Assembly: GCA_018380885.1 (NCBI GenBank)
Contig: JAGZSY010000061.1
Coordinates: 1 to 27,961, forward strand
Direction of reading: 5' to 3'
Origin: Enterocloster asparagiformis
GTDB lineage: Bacteria; Bacillota; Clostridia; Lachnospirales; Lachnospiraceae
DNA: 27,961 nucleotides
In this document: positions 13,167 through 20,992 of the stretch, in pieces
How positions within the stretch are numbered: the first letter of the stretch is position 1
How the letters are laid out: the number at the start of each line of letters is the position of its first letter
Program-made: the position numbers and the translations under genes
The notes under the pieces: generated by a model
Seen by the model: only the letters and a program-made list of their open reading frames with translations
Databases searched by the model: none
What the model was told of the DNA's origin: nothing

Positions 13167-14069
13167 TTATTTTGCCACCGTCTGCACGATGGTCCGCGTC
13201 AGGTTGACCGCTCCCTGCGCCGCGTACACGGCTCCCATCACGTTGGCCCGCGTGCCGGTATCCAGACCGAACTGTCCGGCGATGCGCGGGATTTCTCCGG
13301 AGGAGAGCATCAGCCCCAATCCCAGCAGGGCATGATCCTTTACCACCATCAGTCCGGCAATCAGTATGGTTGCCTGCAGGAACGTGGTCAGGCACAGGCC
13401 GATGACCTGTTTGCACCAGCTCACGAAGCCATCGATATACCCTCGCGGGACGCTGAACATATACAGGCTGCCCACCGCAATCTGGATCAGCAGGATGCCG
13501 CCGCGTTTTAAGTTGGCAAAGAACACCTTGATAACCGCATAGCCCATCATAATCAGGATAAAAATCATGAGGATGGGGCTGGTGATGCTTCCCAAACCGC
13601 CCAACACCCCGGAGGATGCCGCCTGTTCCCATGTCCCCGCGTCCTGCAGCGAAGCCATGATTTCCGAGGCCACCGTACCGAAGTCTGTTCCCAGACCGGT
13701 AATCCCCGCCGTAAAGCTGCCCTGCAGGGATACGCAGAGTTTATACAGTTCCACCGGCACCGTGGTGAACAGGCTGACCGCCATAAATCCCTTGATGGCG
13801 TTTAAGGCGCTTTCCTTCACGCTGCCGCGCCCGGTCTGGTATTCAATGCCGCATTCAAAGGCCGACACCACAAGGCCGGTCGCATAGAGCGCCCATGCCA
13901 GATAGGAGAAAAATAACACGATGGACTGTACCCAGCCCATCTCGAACAGATCAGCCCCCATGTTGCCCATCTGCATAAAAAAGTCGCCGAGGAACCCTAC
14001 GATTTGGCCGTAAATCCAATCGATGATCTGGCCCAGTACGGTGTCGGCGACAAAGTCCCATATAAACAC
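13167..14069 (-). CDS. TrbL/VirB6-like polytopic conjugation channel protein
   Basis: 300 residues from a GTG at 14069, with GGAAG about 14 nt upstream; the start MFIWDFVADTVLGQIIDWIY is typical of this group. Six or so hydrophobic segments are visible (about 47-70, 90-105, 155-180, 190-208, 220-245 and weaker ones), with a Gly/Ala/Ser-rich loop between 112 and 152. In Gram-positive type IV secretion it forms the inner-membrane channel together with VirB4, PrgI and VirB8-like proteins. I recall this family as DUF6045/TrbL. It lies 16 nt before the DUF4406-like gene in the same operon. Confidence 0.82.
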   Translation of the reverse strand: MFIWDFVADTVLGQIIDWIYGQIVGFLGDFFMQMGNMGADLFEMGWVQSIVLFFSYLAWALYATGLVVSAFECGIEYQTGRGSVKESALNAIKGFMAVSLFTTVPVELYKLCVSLQGSFTAGITGLGTDFGTVASEIMASLQDAGTWEQAASSGVLGGLGSITSPILMIFILIMMGYAVIKVFFANLKRGGILLIQIAVGSLYMFSVPRGYIDGFVSWCKQVIGLCLTTFLQATILIAGLMVVKDHALLGLGLMLSSGEIPRIAGQFGLDTGTRANVMGAVYAAQGAVNLTRTIVQTVAK

Positions 14070-14179
14070 GTTTTCTTCTCACTTCCTTCCTTGATTGGAA
14101 TTCCCCATTCTGTTGTGTCCGTGGAGAAAATACGCGCCACGTTTGTAAAGACTGCAACAGAAAAACAGCAGCCGGAGTA

Positions 14180-14608
14180 TCAGTACATTTTCTGCCCCAT
14201 CTGCTGCTCCTGTACCGGCTCCTGAAACACCGACAAATAGGTTCCAACCGCCTCGGAGAGCTGCCTGTAATCGGTTTTCGTTGGCTTGTAAACATACCAG
14301 CCAGTTTTTCCATAGTCATCCCAGATATAAGGGCTGACTCCCTCCCGGAAGTTGGGGTTGCTGGTCTGTTTGATCCCCCATAAATCCTGAAATCGCAGTA
14401 CCATGCTGTCGATTGGCCCTTCGTTCCGGTTGAGAAGCGTTACTTTCAGCCGGTCGTAATGGCCGGCGGTCCCGCCGGTCTGGAAATTGATTTTGACCCG
14501 GATATTGTCGGTCAGCCTGCCATAACAGGCGTTGCCCACGAACCGCGTGTCCGCGAACACCGCGTCATGGCCAAAGAGCTTTTGCAGCTCCTGTTCAAAA
14601 AAAGTCAT
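14180..14608 (-). CDS. Conserved accessory protein of the conjugative element
   Basis: 142 residues from an ATG at 14608 with GGAGGG upstream (the longer in-frame start at 14686 runs back into the neighbouring gene). No signal or membrane segments. Contains VGNACYGRLTDNIRVKINFQ, a beta-hairpin-like block, and VLRFQDLWG with YIWDDYGKTGWYVYKP. I recall similar proteins in many Lachnospiraceae conjugative elements, but not a named function. It follows the DUF4259-like gene after 19 nt and precedes the TrbL-like gene by 110 nt. Confidence 0.65.
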   Translation of the reverse strand: MTFFEQELQKLFGHDAVFADTRFVGNACYGRLTDNIRVKINFQTGGTAGHYDRLKVTLLNRNEGPIDSMVLRFQDLWGIKQTSNPNFREGVSPYIWDDYGKTGWYVYKPTKTDYRQLSEAVGTYLSVFQEPVQEQQMGQKMY

Positions 14609-14627
14609 CCTTTGAATTCCCTCCTTT

Positions 14628-15470
14628 TCACAGCGTCTGCCCCAGTTTCCAGTCTGCCGGGGCAGGCGGTTCGTTTCCCTCTGCATACTTCACTTCGCTG
14701 ATTCTTTGCCGGGCATCATTAACATCGTCCATAAGATCAAACACTTCCTTATACGGTGTGTAAAGCATCGAACCTGATTCATCTACCTGGGCTGCCAGTT
14801 TTCCCTTCAGGTAAAGCTGCAGCAGGCCATGCTCCACGCCTTTATCTTCAAAACCCTTTGCTTCAGCCAGCCTTGATACTTCCTCAAAAAACTTACTTTT
14901 CATGCCCGAAACCGTATTGTTATTTTCTGTTTTTATGGGGCTGTTTTCCTGTTCCTGCGTTGGGATCAGTTCGATGCGGTTTTCGGGAGAGGCAAGAAGC
15001 ACATCAAGGCGGCCGGCCAGACCCTCCATATGCTCCTGCCAGCCGACCCAGTCCTTTTCCTCAAACCAGCCGCCCCGGTTTTCGCCCTGTTCCGCTTGAA
15101 ACTCTGCGTTCTCCTTTGCATACCGCAGCGTATCGGAGATGTAGTCACGGAGCCATTGAACCGATTCTTTGGATGCGGAAAAAGAAGTGACGGCGCTGAA
15201 CTTCTTATCCTGCGCCGCCCATTCTTCCCCGTAATCCAGACCGTCCATATCCCGGTCAAGAAATTTTACCATAATCTCTGCCAGCGCCATCGGGCTGGTG
15301 TGGGACTGCCCGTCACATACATCCGGCGGTGCGTTCCAACTGTCCCTCTTTAATTCCGCAATCAGTTTTTCAAGCTCCAGCCTGCCGTCCTCCGGCAGAT
15401 TTTTTCTGATCAGCCCCACGGCATCCAGTCCCGCGTCCGATTCAAACGCGGTAATTCCCCAACATCCCAT
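14628..15470 (-). CDS. DUF4259-like two-part accessory protein
   Basis: 280 residues from an ATG at 15470 with AAGGAGG eight nt upstream; an upstream extension to 15581 runs into the intergenic hairpins and is rejected. The N-terminal part starts MGCWGITAFESDAGLD, the signature of DUF4259 proteins, and spans about residues 1-165. A polar linker (170-195) leads to a second unit (from MKSKFFEEVSRLAEAKGFED) that looks like an independent small domain. No enzyme motif. It is the first minus-strand gene left of the plus-strand island, so a promoter should lie in 15471-15600. Confidence 0.7.
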   Translation of the reverse strand: MGCWGITAFESDAGLDAVGLIRKNLPEDGRLELEKLIAELKRDSWNAPPDVCDGQSHTSPMALAEIMVKFLDRDMDGLDYGEEWAAQDKKFSAVTSFSASKESVQWLRDYISDTLRYAKENAEFQAEQGENRGGWFEEKDWVGWQEHMEGLAGRLDVLLASPENRIELIPTQEQENSPIKTENNNTVSGMKSKFFEEVSRLAEAKGFEDKGVEHGLLQLYLKGKLAAQVDESGSMLYTPYKEVFDLMDDVNDARQRISEVKYAEGNEPPAPADWKLGQTL

Positions 15471-15527
15471 TGGTTTTTCCTCCTTTTTCTCATAAAAAAT
15501 AAGCCCTCCATATCCGGAAGACTTGAC

Positions 15528-15625
15528 TTGACAATATCTGTATTCAGAGTTTACATACAACTGGCGGGGTTTCCCCGACAATAAAAAACGTCATGGCAGA
15601 CTGGTGCGCTTGCAACACACCAGTC
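15528..15625. other. Intergenic region with two hairpins between divergent genes
   Basis: The 350-base gap 15471-15819 lies between divergent genes and shows no gene. It holds CGGGG-TTT-CCCCG (15565-15577) and GACTGGTG / CACCAGTC (15599-15606 with 15618-15625, 11-nt loop), neither followed by a T-run. A consensus -35 TTGACA stands at 15528-15533 (plus strand), but the -10 at 18 nt (TACATA) is weak. A third hairpin pair adjoins the 15820 start (separate entry). Confidence 0.45.
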
Positions 15626-15780
15626 CTGCGCCAAGGTGGCTTCAGCACCCGGCACAACCGCAAAAACAGCGCCACAACAAGATTATTATACTGTATTTGT
15701 TATGGTGTTACAAGAAATAAATGCAGCGCGTGCATGGGTACGGCTTACAGCCTTCGCCTTTGTATGCGCTTTTGACGATA

Positions 15781-15815
15781 CGGGAAATTCCCGACCATTT
15801 AAGGAAAGGTCGGGA
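15781..15815 (+). promoter_or_regulatory. Two mutually exclusive hairpins over a ribosome binding site
   Basis: CGGGAAATTCCCG (15781-15793) is a perfect palindrome with a central base. Its right half is shared with TCCCGACC (15789-15796), which pairs perfectly with GGTCGGGA (15808-15815). The second hairpin holds the AAGGAAAGG ribosome binding site (15801-15809) in its loop and stem, five nt before the ATG at 15820. The two folds cannot form together, so this could be a translational switch. Confidence 0.45.
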
Positions 15816-15819
15816 TACG

Positions 15820-16509
15820 ATGAATATTTTTCAACACAGGGGCAGCTTTTACGGCTGCCCGGAGGACGGGGCTTGTGCGGATGCCCTGCGGCCGCTTTTC
15901 AGGCTGGCGAAACAGATCCGCCTGCGGCTTGGCAGACAGGGATATCTGCTGGATAACTACCTCACTCTCTTTTTTGAGGGGATCAGCGCCGGGGTTTCCC
16001 TGGACGCCGCCCTTCAGGGAACAGAAATGGGCGGCGAAATTCAAAAGCTGCTGTATCAGGTAATGGATGGCGCGGAAGCCGGACAGCAGCACCCTCTATA
16101 CCAGAGAATACGGGAGGTATACGAACAGCAAAAAGACGCCCTGTCTTTTCAGGAGAAGCGCACGAACTCAAGCCTGCTCCTGTTTTTTCTGGCGGATGAT
16201 ATCATGGAATATTACACCTCCCTGTTTATCAAAGAGCTGGAAAGCGATCTTACAGGCGTGGATGACATGGTGCGCTTCCGGAGCCTTTATGAACAGATTT
16301 CCCGGCTGGCTGGCGAATCCTGCATGGAGGAACTCAATAAACTGCTTCAGCAGCGCTTTTTGACCGCGCCGGCGGCCCGTTCCTTTACCCAGGGACTTGC
16401 CTATGATCTGGCCCTCAGTCTGGCCTCCCGCGACCCGGAAACCAACAGGCAGATGTTCCAGCTCCTGCTGGATGCAATGCCCGGAAGCTGGGAGGAACCG
16501 CACACATGA
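15820..16509 (+). CDS. Plus-strand hypothetical helical protein
   Basis: 229 residues from an ATG at 15820 with AAGGAAAGG upstream; an earlier in-frame ATG at 15721 is not preceded by a site. All-helical, no signal peptide, no membrane segment; Leu/Gln/Glu-rich. No family recognised. With the next gene (ATGA overlap) it forms a two-gene operon running against every conjugation gene around it. The ribosome binding site is enclosed by competing hairpins, so expression may be controlled at translation. Possibly a regulatory or exclusion function of the element; no direct evidence. Confidence 0.7.
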   Translation: MNIFQHRGSFYGCPEDGACADALRPLFRLAKQIRLRLGRQGYLLDNYLTLFFEGISAGVSLDAALQGTEMGGEIQKLLYQVMDGAEAGQQHPLYQRIREVYEQQKDALSFQEKRTNSSLLLFFLADDIMEYYTSLFIKELESDLTGVDDMVRFRSLYEQISRLAGESCMEELNKLLQQRFLTAPAARSFTQGLAYDLALSLASRDPETNRQMFQLLLDAMPGSWEEPHT

Positions 16510-16910
16510 AGGGCCGTGAATACCTTACAAAGGAGCAGATTGATATCCTCTTGAAATGCTATTATCTTAAGAAGTATACAAAGGCGGCTGATGCGGAGGG
16601 CCTTACCGTTTCCCAAGTACGGCGAATCCGGGAGAATGCCCTTCGCACCATCCGGCTGGCCTACAGCAAATCCCATATGCAGGGACTGCGGTTCAGCGGT
16701 GAAACGGTGTTACGGCACATGGCGGAACGCTCCGGCATGGAAACAGAGGAACTGTCAAACATTCTTGACGGCTGCATCGCGGAGGGGCTTGCCTCCGAAA
16801 GCAGGAAGTATTGGGAACGGATCCGTAAAAAAGGGGACGTGCCAACTGCCGCTGAACTGCTTGATTTTCTGTATGATAAGTTTGAGATAGAGATTGAAGG
16901 CTTTCTTTAA
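16506..16910 (+). CDS. Putative helix-turn-helix protein, partner of the 15820 gene
   Basis: 134 residues, ATG at 16506 overlapping the previous stop (ATGA), so translation is coupled. Residues 6-50 (YLTKEQIDILLKCYYLKKYT, then AADAEGLTVSQVRRIRENAL) have the periodicity of a sigma-region-4-like or winged helix-turn-helix, with the predicted recognition helix at VSQVRRIRENALRT. The C-terminal half is helical, with a basic patch at WERIRKKGD. It probably binds DNA and may control the divergent conjugation operon, but no known family is identified. Confidence 0.7.
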   Translation: MKGREYLTKEQIDILLKCYYLKKYTKAADAEGLTVSQVRRIRENALRTIRLAYSKSHMQGLRFSGETVLRHMAERSGMETEELSNILDGCIAEGLASESRKYWERIRKKGDVPTAAELLDFLYDKFEIEIEGFL

Positions 16911-16925
16911 TCGGGAACAGAACCG

Positions 16926-16962
16926 CAGGGGCAGCATCCGTTTTGGGTGCTGCTCCTGTTTT
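16926..16962 (+). terminator. Terminator after the plus-strand pair
   Basis: CAGGGGCAGCA (16926-16936) pairs with TGCTGCTCCTG (16948-16958, one G-T pair), then TTTTA. A further outer pairing GAACCG/CGGTTC extends the fold, and it lies between convergent genes. Confidence 0.7.
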
Positions 16963-16998
16963 ACGGTTCCTGAAAAACCTTGTGATTCCTCTATACCA

Positions 16999-17334
16999 CT
17001 ACATCCCAAGTATCTGCCACACATAAAGCGGGGCCGTCAGGGTAAACACAAGGCAGGCAAACAGGATGGCCGGAGCCGCCCATTCAAACTGGCCGTGCTT
17101 CCTGTAATCAAAGTACGCCGTGCCGAGCTTGGCAAAGAAAAACACGGCAAGGATCAGGTCGATGGCGGGAAACACCACGTTGTCCACCACGGTCTTGATC
17201 TGCTGGGATGCCGTTGTCCATGTCCCTTCGATGGCGCCGGCCACATCCCCGGAAGCCGCATAGGCAGGCACACAGAACACGCAGGCCGTCAGAGCGGCCG
17301 CACAGGCACACAGAGCAATTCGTTTCATTTTCAT
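16999..17334 (-). CDS. VirB2-like small membrane protein (DUF3852-like)
   Basis: 111 residues, ATG at 17334 with GGGAG eight nt upstream. A signal peptide (basic KMKR, hydrophobic core, AYA-A cleavage near residue 26) is followed by a short mature protein with two membrane segments (about 50-70 and 85-108) separated by the polar loop DYRKHGQFEW. This shape matches VirB2-type pilin-like subunits, and the sequence matches what I recall of DUF3852 in Clostridia conjugative elements. It probably polymerises or lines the transfer channel. A terminator-like hairpin precedes it directly. Confidence 0.75.
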   Translation of the reverse strand: MKMKRIALCACAAALTACVFCVPAYAASGDVAGAIEGTWTTASQQIKTVVDNVVFPAIDLILAVFFFAKLGTAYFDYRKHGQFEWAAPAILFACLVFTLTAPLYVWQILGM

Positions 17335-17363
17335 TTGATTTCTCCCTTCATTTTACGGGTTGT

Positions 17364-17400
17364 GAAAAAGAAAAGACCGCGAAGCCGGGGAACCGGTCTT
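17364..17400 (-). terminator. Terminator-like hairpin ahead of the VirB2-like gene
   Basis: Minus strand: AAGACCG (17400-17394) pairs perfectly with CGGTCTT (17379-17373) around a 14-nt loop which can itself fold (CCGG/CCGG), then TTCTTTTT. Only about 30 nt remain before the next start, which hold just its ribosome binding site. Confidence 0.7.
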
Positions 17401-17432
17401 GCAGCCCTTGTTCTTTTTCTGCTGTTAAATTG

Positions 17433-17897
17433 TTACATGGTCAGACTATGCTGTGGAGATTGCTCCAAAAGAAGCGGCGCCACCTCTATGATTTCCGGAT
17501 GCTCCCGGAATTTCAGATCGCCGCGGTACCCTGCCTTCAGGCGGCTGAACACCCGCCCCGCCTCCAGAAGTTCTGGTGGCGCGCCGGGTGGAAATTCCTG
17601 ATTCCAGCGCACCCAATCGCCGCTCTGAAAGCGCGGCTCCAGTTTGAGGATCACATAATCCTCCGGCACAAAGGCGGGGTAATGCTTCAGCACACCGCCA
17701 AGCCCAAAGTAGGGCTTGCCCTCCATCATCACCGTATTCCGCATCAGCGTCAGGGTATCTTCGAGCGAGGTACAGAACCAGCACTCGGTATCGCCCATAC
17801 GCCGGATACGCCCATCCCGCAGGATGCTGTCCAGATGGTCACGTTTGGTGTAGTGATACAGGCTTCCCTCCGGTCTGGCAATCCGTTCATAAGACAT
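17433..17897 (-). CDS. Hypothetical protein, possible ADP-ribosyl-fold
   Basis: 154 residues, ATG at 17897 with AGGAGG upstream, 13 nt after the secreted-protein gene. The start GSLYHYTKRDHLDSILRDGR, then CWFCTSLEDTLTLM, follows the pattern (HYT, later a small loop with SL-D) seen in ADP-ribosyltransferase/DarT-like folds and related RNA 2'-phosphotransferase-type proteins. A catalytic Glu cannot be placed with confidence. It is in the conjugation operon, so it might act on host or recipient targets, or be structural. Family assignment is tentative. Confidence 0.65.
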   Translation of the reverse strand: MSYERIARPEGSLYHYTKRDHLDSILRDGRIRRMGDTECWFCTSLEDTLTLMRNTVMMEGKPYFGLGGVLKHYPAFVPEDYVILKLEPRFQSGDWVRWNQEFPPGAPPELLEAGRVFSRLKAGYRGDLKFREHPEIIEVAPLLLEQSPQHSLTM

Positions 17898-17910
17898 TTG
17901 AGATACCTCC

Positions 17911-19614
17911 TTAGTCCGGATTCTGCGGCGCGATATGCCAGTCGCTCCACAGGTTGCCGCTGACTGTCACTGAGTCGGTGAGGTTCATGGAAAGCATCCC
18001 GGCAGGGGTCCAGCAATCTATCAGCCAGGTATAAGGCGTGTAGCTGCCGTCCGGATACCAAATGGGCAGGAAATGCGTTCGCCGGTTGTAGGTGCTGTAA
18101 CGGTTTTCTTTGAATTCATGAGTCATGTTATAGCCGCCGCCCATCCGGTCGAGCAATCGCCAGAAGCCTTGATACTGAAACTCCGGGAAGTAGGTGACCG
18201 CATTCTGCGCCGCCGTGACCGCCGAACTTTGGCTGGTGCTGACACGGGTGGTGACCTTTTCATTGATTCCGTACCCGGATTTCAGGGTTCTGCCGCTGGC
18301 CGTTGGAGCCTTTTCATCCGGCGTAATATGCATGGATCCGCTTAGGCTGGCGGAGTAGCGGTCAAGATCAAATTCCCACCAGCCGTGGTCGCACCAATAA
18401 CCATCATCATCGTCATCCCCGCTGTGCCATACCCAATATTCATACCACCAGGGCCTCCAGACGCCCCAGCTTGCCGAAGTGACCTGTGCATTGTTCGGTA
18501 CGGATGGTCTTGTAAAACTGTCGTTCCGGTCATCCGCATTGGGGTCGGGCGGTGGGTTTTCATCCAAATCCACGATATTCACGTTGATGGTTCCTTTGCC
18601 CACGGAACCACCGCCGTGAACGCGTACCGTGATCGTCATGGTCTGCGGCTCATCCGGCGTTGTCCAGCGAATCCATGCGAGCTGGCTGTCGCCCTCCGGA
18701 TAATAGACGTTATCCACCGTATAGCTGCGGCCCGCAACGTTGAAGGTGACAGACACCGCATGGTCCGGATCGCTCTGTCCGCCGCTGACATTGACCGGTG
18801 TGATGACCTCGGTATTGGTGCGGTACTCATAGTCAAAGGCGCTGACCTCCGGCGCTTCCGGGGGTGCTTCATTAAAACGTACCACGCCCAATCCCAAAGC
18901 TGTTTTGACTTCGTGGTTAGACCGGATTCCGGATGTCGGGCCATCCCATGCTGGATACCCTAAGTCCGGCACTTCCAAAAACATAGCCAGGGGCAGGTTC
19001 TGGAATGCTACAGACGGAAGTCTGGACCGGACTGCCCCGCTTGTCTGCTCATCGTATAATGCCGCCTCCGTGGCGGTCATGGCAATTTTTACTCCCTGAA
19101 ACGTCACATAGGCAACAGGCTCTATTAACAGCCGGTATTCCCCATTGATTAATACATTGAAATCCATCCCCGTTAAATTTGCAATACTGCGGATGACCTG
19201 TTCATCTGTAAAGTATGACTTAATCTGTGCAATGCTTGCCTGTCCCAGACTTTGCGAACTCATGATTTTGGGCAGGGACTGCGCCGGATTGACATAAGTA
19301 TATCCAGTCATGCTGGGAGACAAGACCGCTCCGTTGGTATACTCCAGCTTAGACACCTTTTGAAAATGCCCCAATCCATCCGGGTGTTTATTTGTTAAAT
19401 CAATGGGAGCCGTCACAACAGCGTGATTGCTTAGCCTTACTACCGTTACCCTGACACCATCGTTCCCCGGAGTCCATTTGTTGGAATTGGTTCCCTGCCC
19501 CATTCCTCCGCCTCCGTTATCCACATTCCCTTCACCTACCGCATAGACAGGCTGACACGGCAGTACAGAAAGAAACAGTATTGCGGCCAAGAGGATTCCT
19601 CTTAATTGTTTCAA
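17911..19614 (-). CDS. Large secreted Trp/Asp-rich protein
   Basis: 567 residues from a TTG at 19614 with AAGGAGG six nt upstream; the ATG at 19644 overlaps the terminator. A clear signal peptide (LKQLRG, hydrophobic core, VYA cleavage near 25) and no later membrane segment or sortase motif are seen. Residues 270-350 are beta-rich and read like an Ig/cadherin-like domain (YTVDNVYYPEGDS, then TMTITVRVHGGG). Residues 383-413 hold nine Trp in 31 positions together with five consecutive Asp, an unusual composition. It lies between the Tad-like block and the VirB2-like gene, so it may be a surface or pilus-tip/adhesin component of the mating apparatus. No family recognised. Confidence 0.8.
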   Translation of the reverse strand: MKQLRGILLAAILFLSVLPCQPVYAVGEGNVDNGGGGMGQGTNSNKWTPGNDGVRVTVVRLSNHAVVTAPIDLTNKHPDGLGHFQKVSKLEYTNGAVLSPSMTGYTYVNPAQSLPKIMSSQSLGQASIAQIKSYFTDEQVIRSIANLTGMDFNVLINGEYRLLIEPVAYVTFQGVKIAMTATEAALYDEQTSGAVRSRLPSVAFQNLPLAMFLEVPDLGYPAWDGPTSGIRSNHEVKTALGLGVVRFNEAPPEAPEVSAFDYEYRTNTEVITPVNVSGGQSDPDHAVSVTFNVAGRSYTVDNVYYPEGDSQLAWIRWTTPDEPQTMTITVRVHGGGSVGKGTINVNIVDLDENPPPDPNADDRNDSFTRPSVPNNAQVTSASWGVWRPWWYEYWVWHSGDDDDDGYWCDHGWWEFDLDRYSASLSGSMHITPDEKAPTASGRTLKSGYGINEKVTTRVSTSQSSAVTAAQNAVTYFPEFQYQGFWRLLDRMGGGYNMTHEFKENRYSTYNRRTHFLPIWYPDGSYTPYTWLIDCWTPAGMLSMNLTDSVTVSGNLWSDWHIAPQNPD

Positions 19615-19635
19615 ACACATCCTCCTTCCCAAATA

Positions 19636-19668
19636 AAAAGGCATAGTCCAAAGACCATACCCTTTTTT
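19636..19668. terminator. Bidirectional terminator after the DUF6550-like gene
   Basis: Minus strand: GGTATGGTC pairs with GACTATGCC (two G-T pairs) around a TTTG loop, then TTTTTATTT; on the plus strand six T follow. It sits 14 nt after the stop of the DUF6550-like gene and 22 nt before the next TTG start. Confidence 0.75.
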
Positions 19669-19681
19669 CGTGTTCTGTTAT

Positions 19682-20314
19682 TTAATTGCCCATATCACCT
19701 ATTTTATTCCCATTTTCATACATATCATTTGCCGTTGTCCCCTGTGCGTCCCCGGTTCCATCTACCCAGCCAAATCCCGGAAAATAAGTCTGCCCCTCTG
19801 AATTGGTTTCCCCGCCTTGAGGCTGACCGGGCGCAGGCTCCGGTTCGGTAGGCGTTACAACTTCTTCATGCTCCACCGGCGTGGGCGGGGTATCCACCCT
19901 GGTTCCGTCCGGCTTCTGTGTGGCATCCTTTTTCACTTCCTCGCTGGGTTCAGCGGGCTTGGTGGCCTCCGGCTGGATGCTCTGCTCCGTCTGGTCGGTC
20001 TGCGCCGGCCGGGTATCCACCGGCTGGCTGGACTCCGCGCCGCCTGTCGCCGCTTCCGTGTTCGGCTGAACGACCACCTTTTTTTCTTCTGTGGTTGTTT
20101 CTTCTTTTTCTTCCGTGCCTGATTCATCCGTGCGGGTGGCGAGGCTGCTGGGATCGACCACAATCTCCGAGGATGTGGGGCTTTTCTGCGGGAGCGTGTC
20201 CTCACCTGCAGGAGCTTTTCCAAACTGCAGGCTGATGGCTGCGATCAGTCCGATGCAGATCACCGCGCCGCCGCCAATGGCAAGATATTTCTTCGTTTTC
20301 TCTGTTAGTTTCAT
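19682..20314 (-). CDS. DUF6550-like membrane-anchored low-complexity protein
   Basis: 210 residues, ATG at 20314 with GGAGG upstream. A short basic start is followed by one membrane segment (about 11-31); the rest is a long Thr/Glu/Pro/Gln-rich extracellular stalk (35-170), ending in a conserved-looking block YFPGFGWVDGTG and NGNKIGDMGN. I recall this layout as DUF6550 of Clostridia conjugative elements. A stalk of this type could cross the wall next to the pilus. A possible promoter lies upstream and a bidirectional terminator downstream, so it may form its own transcript. Confidence 0.7.
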   Translation of the reverse strand: MKLTEKTKKYLAIGGGAVICIGLIAAISLQFGKAPAGEDTLPQKSPTSSEIVVDPSSLATRTDESGTEEKEETTTEEKKVVVQPNTEAATGGAESSQPVDTRPAQTDQTEQSIQPEATKPAEPSEEVKKDATQKPDGTRVDTPPTPVEHEEVVTPTEPEPAPGQPQGGETNSEGQTYFPGFGWVDGTGDAQGTTANDMYENGNKIGDMGN

Positions 20315-20360
20315 ATGGGATTCCTCCTTTTCCGGTTGATGGTTCCTCTTGTTACGTCAC

Positions 20361-20389
20361 AACATACTATACATTTTTTCAGAAGTCCA
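20361..20389 (-). promoter_or_regulatory. Possible promoter for the DUF6550-like gene
   Basis: Minus strand: -35-like TGGACT (20389-20384), 17-nt spacer, -10-like TATGTT (20366-20361), with an alternative TATAGT overlapping (20371-20366). It lies in the 104-base gap after the TadE-like gene. Two mismatches in each box, so low certainty. Confidence 0.35.
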
Positions 20390-20418
20390 GCGATTTCCCT
20401 GATTCTTCCCGAAGTTTT

Positions 20419-20985
20419 TTAAAACACCTCGATATATCCGGCCTGCACCTTCAGGGTGATGTGCATGGAGGGCAGGAGCCTGCCGCCAAACCGTACCGGC
20501 GCCTCCAGCCGGATGACAGCGTCCGCCTCAAACCGCTGGGCATTTTGGGGATCAGATGGCGCCAGCGGCGCATTGCGGATGGTGACCGTCAGGCTGTCCA
20601 CGGCGAATTCCATCGCCCCGCCGGAATCCCCAACATATTTGATATGTCTGCCGCCTCTCGATTCCGTACCGATGGTGCTGTCAAGGTAAGTATAGATATC
20701 GCTTTCGCTGACCGCAGTTTCCCAACCAGTATCACCGTCCGGCAGATAGCCGCCCGAATAGCCCTCGCGTACTCCGTGGTAAACTCCGGCATAATTGTCG
20801 TTGACCGTGGAGATAATGGCGTCCTCCACCGCTTCCTTTACCCCCGCCGCGATAATCTGGAGACGGAAATATTCACTTAAACCGCACAGGAGGATGACAA
20901 GCGCCAGCGTGACGCCGATCACCAGAGGGAAAGACACACCCCGCCGGTCTTTTATGATCTGTCTGATTTTTTCAGCCAACTGCAT
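20419..20985 (-). CDS. TadE/TadG-like pseudopilin
   Basis: 188 residues from an ATG at 20985 preceded by GAGGTGAGG; a GTG at 20991 in frame is also possible. A short basic N-terminus (KIRQIIKDRRG) leads to GVSFPLVIGVTLALVILLCG, the class of hydrophobic stretch with a preceding Gly that prepilin peptidases recognise in Tad/Flp pseudopilins. The mature part is beta-rich and polar, ending ITLKVQAGYIEVF. It is encoded directly after another pseudopilin-like gene in a Tad-type cluster, so it is probably a minor pilin or tip/priming subunit of the pilus. Confidence 0.75.
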   Translation of the reverse strand: MQLAEKIRQIIKDRRGVSFPLVIGVTLALVILLCGLSEYFRLQIIAAGVKEAVEDAIISTVNDNYAGVYHGVREGYSGGYLPDGDTGWETAVSESDIYTYLDSTIGTESRGGRHIKYVGDSGGAMEFAVDSLTVTIRNAPLAPSDPQNAQRFEADAVIRLEAPVRFGGRLLPSMHITLKVQAGYIEVF

Positions 20986-20992
20986 CCTCACC

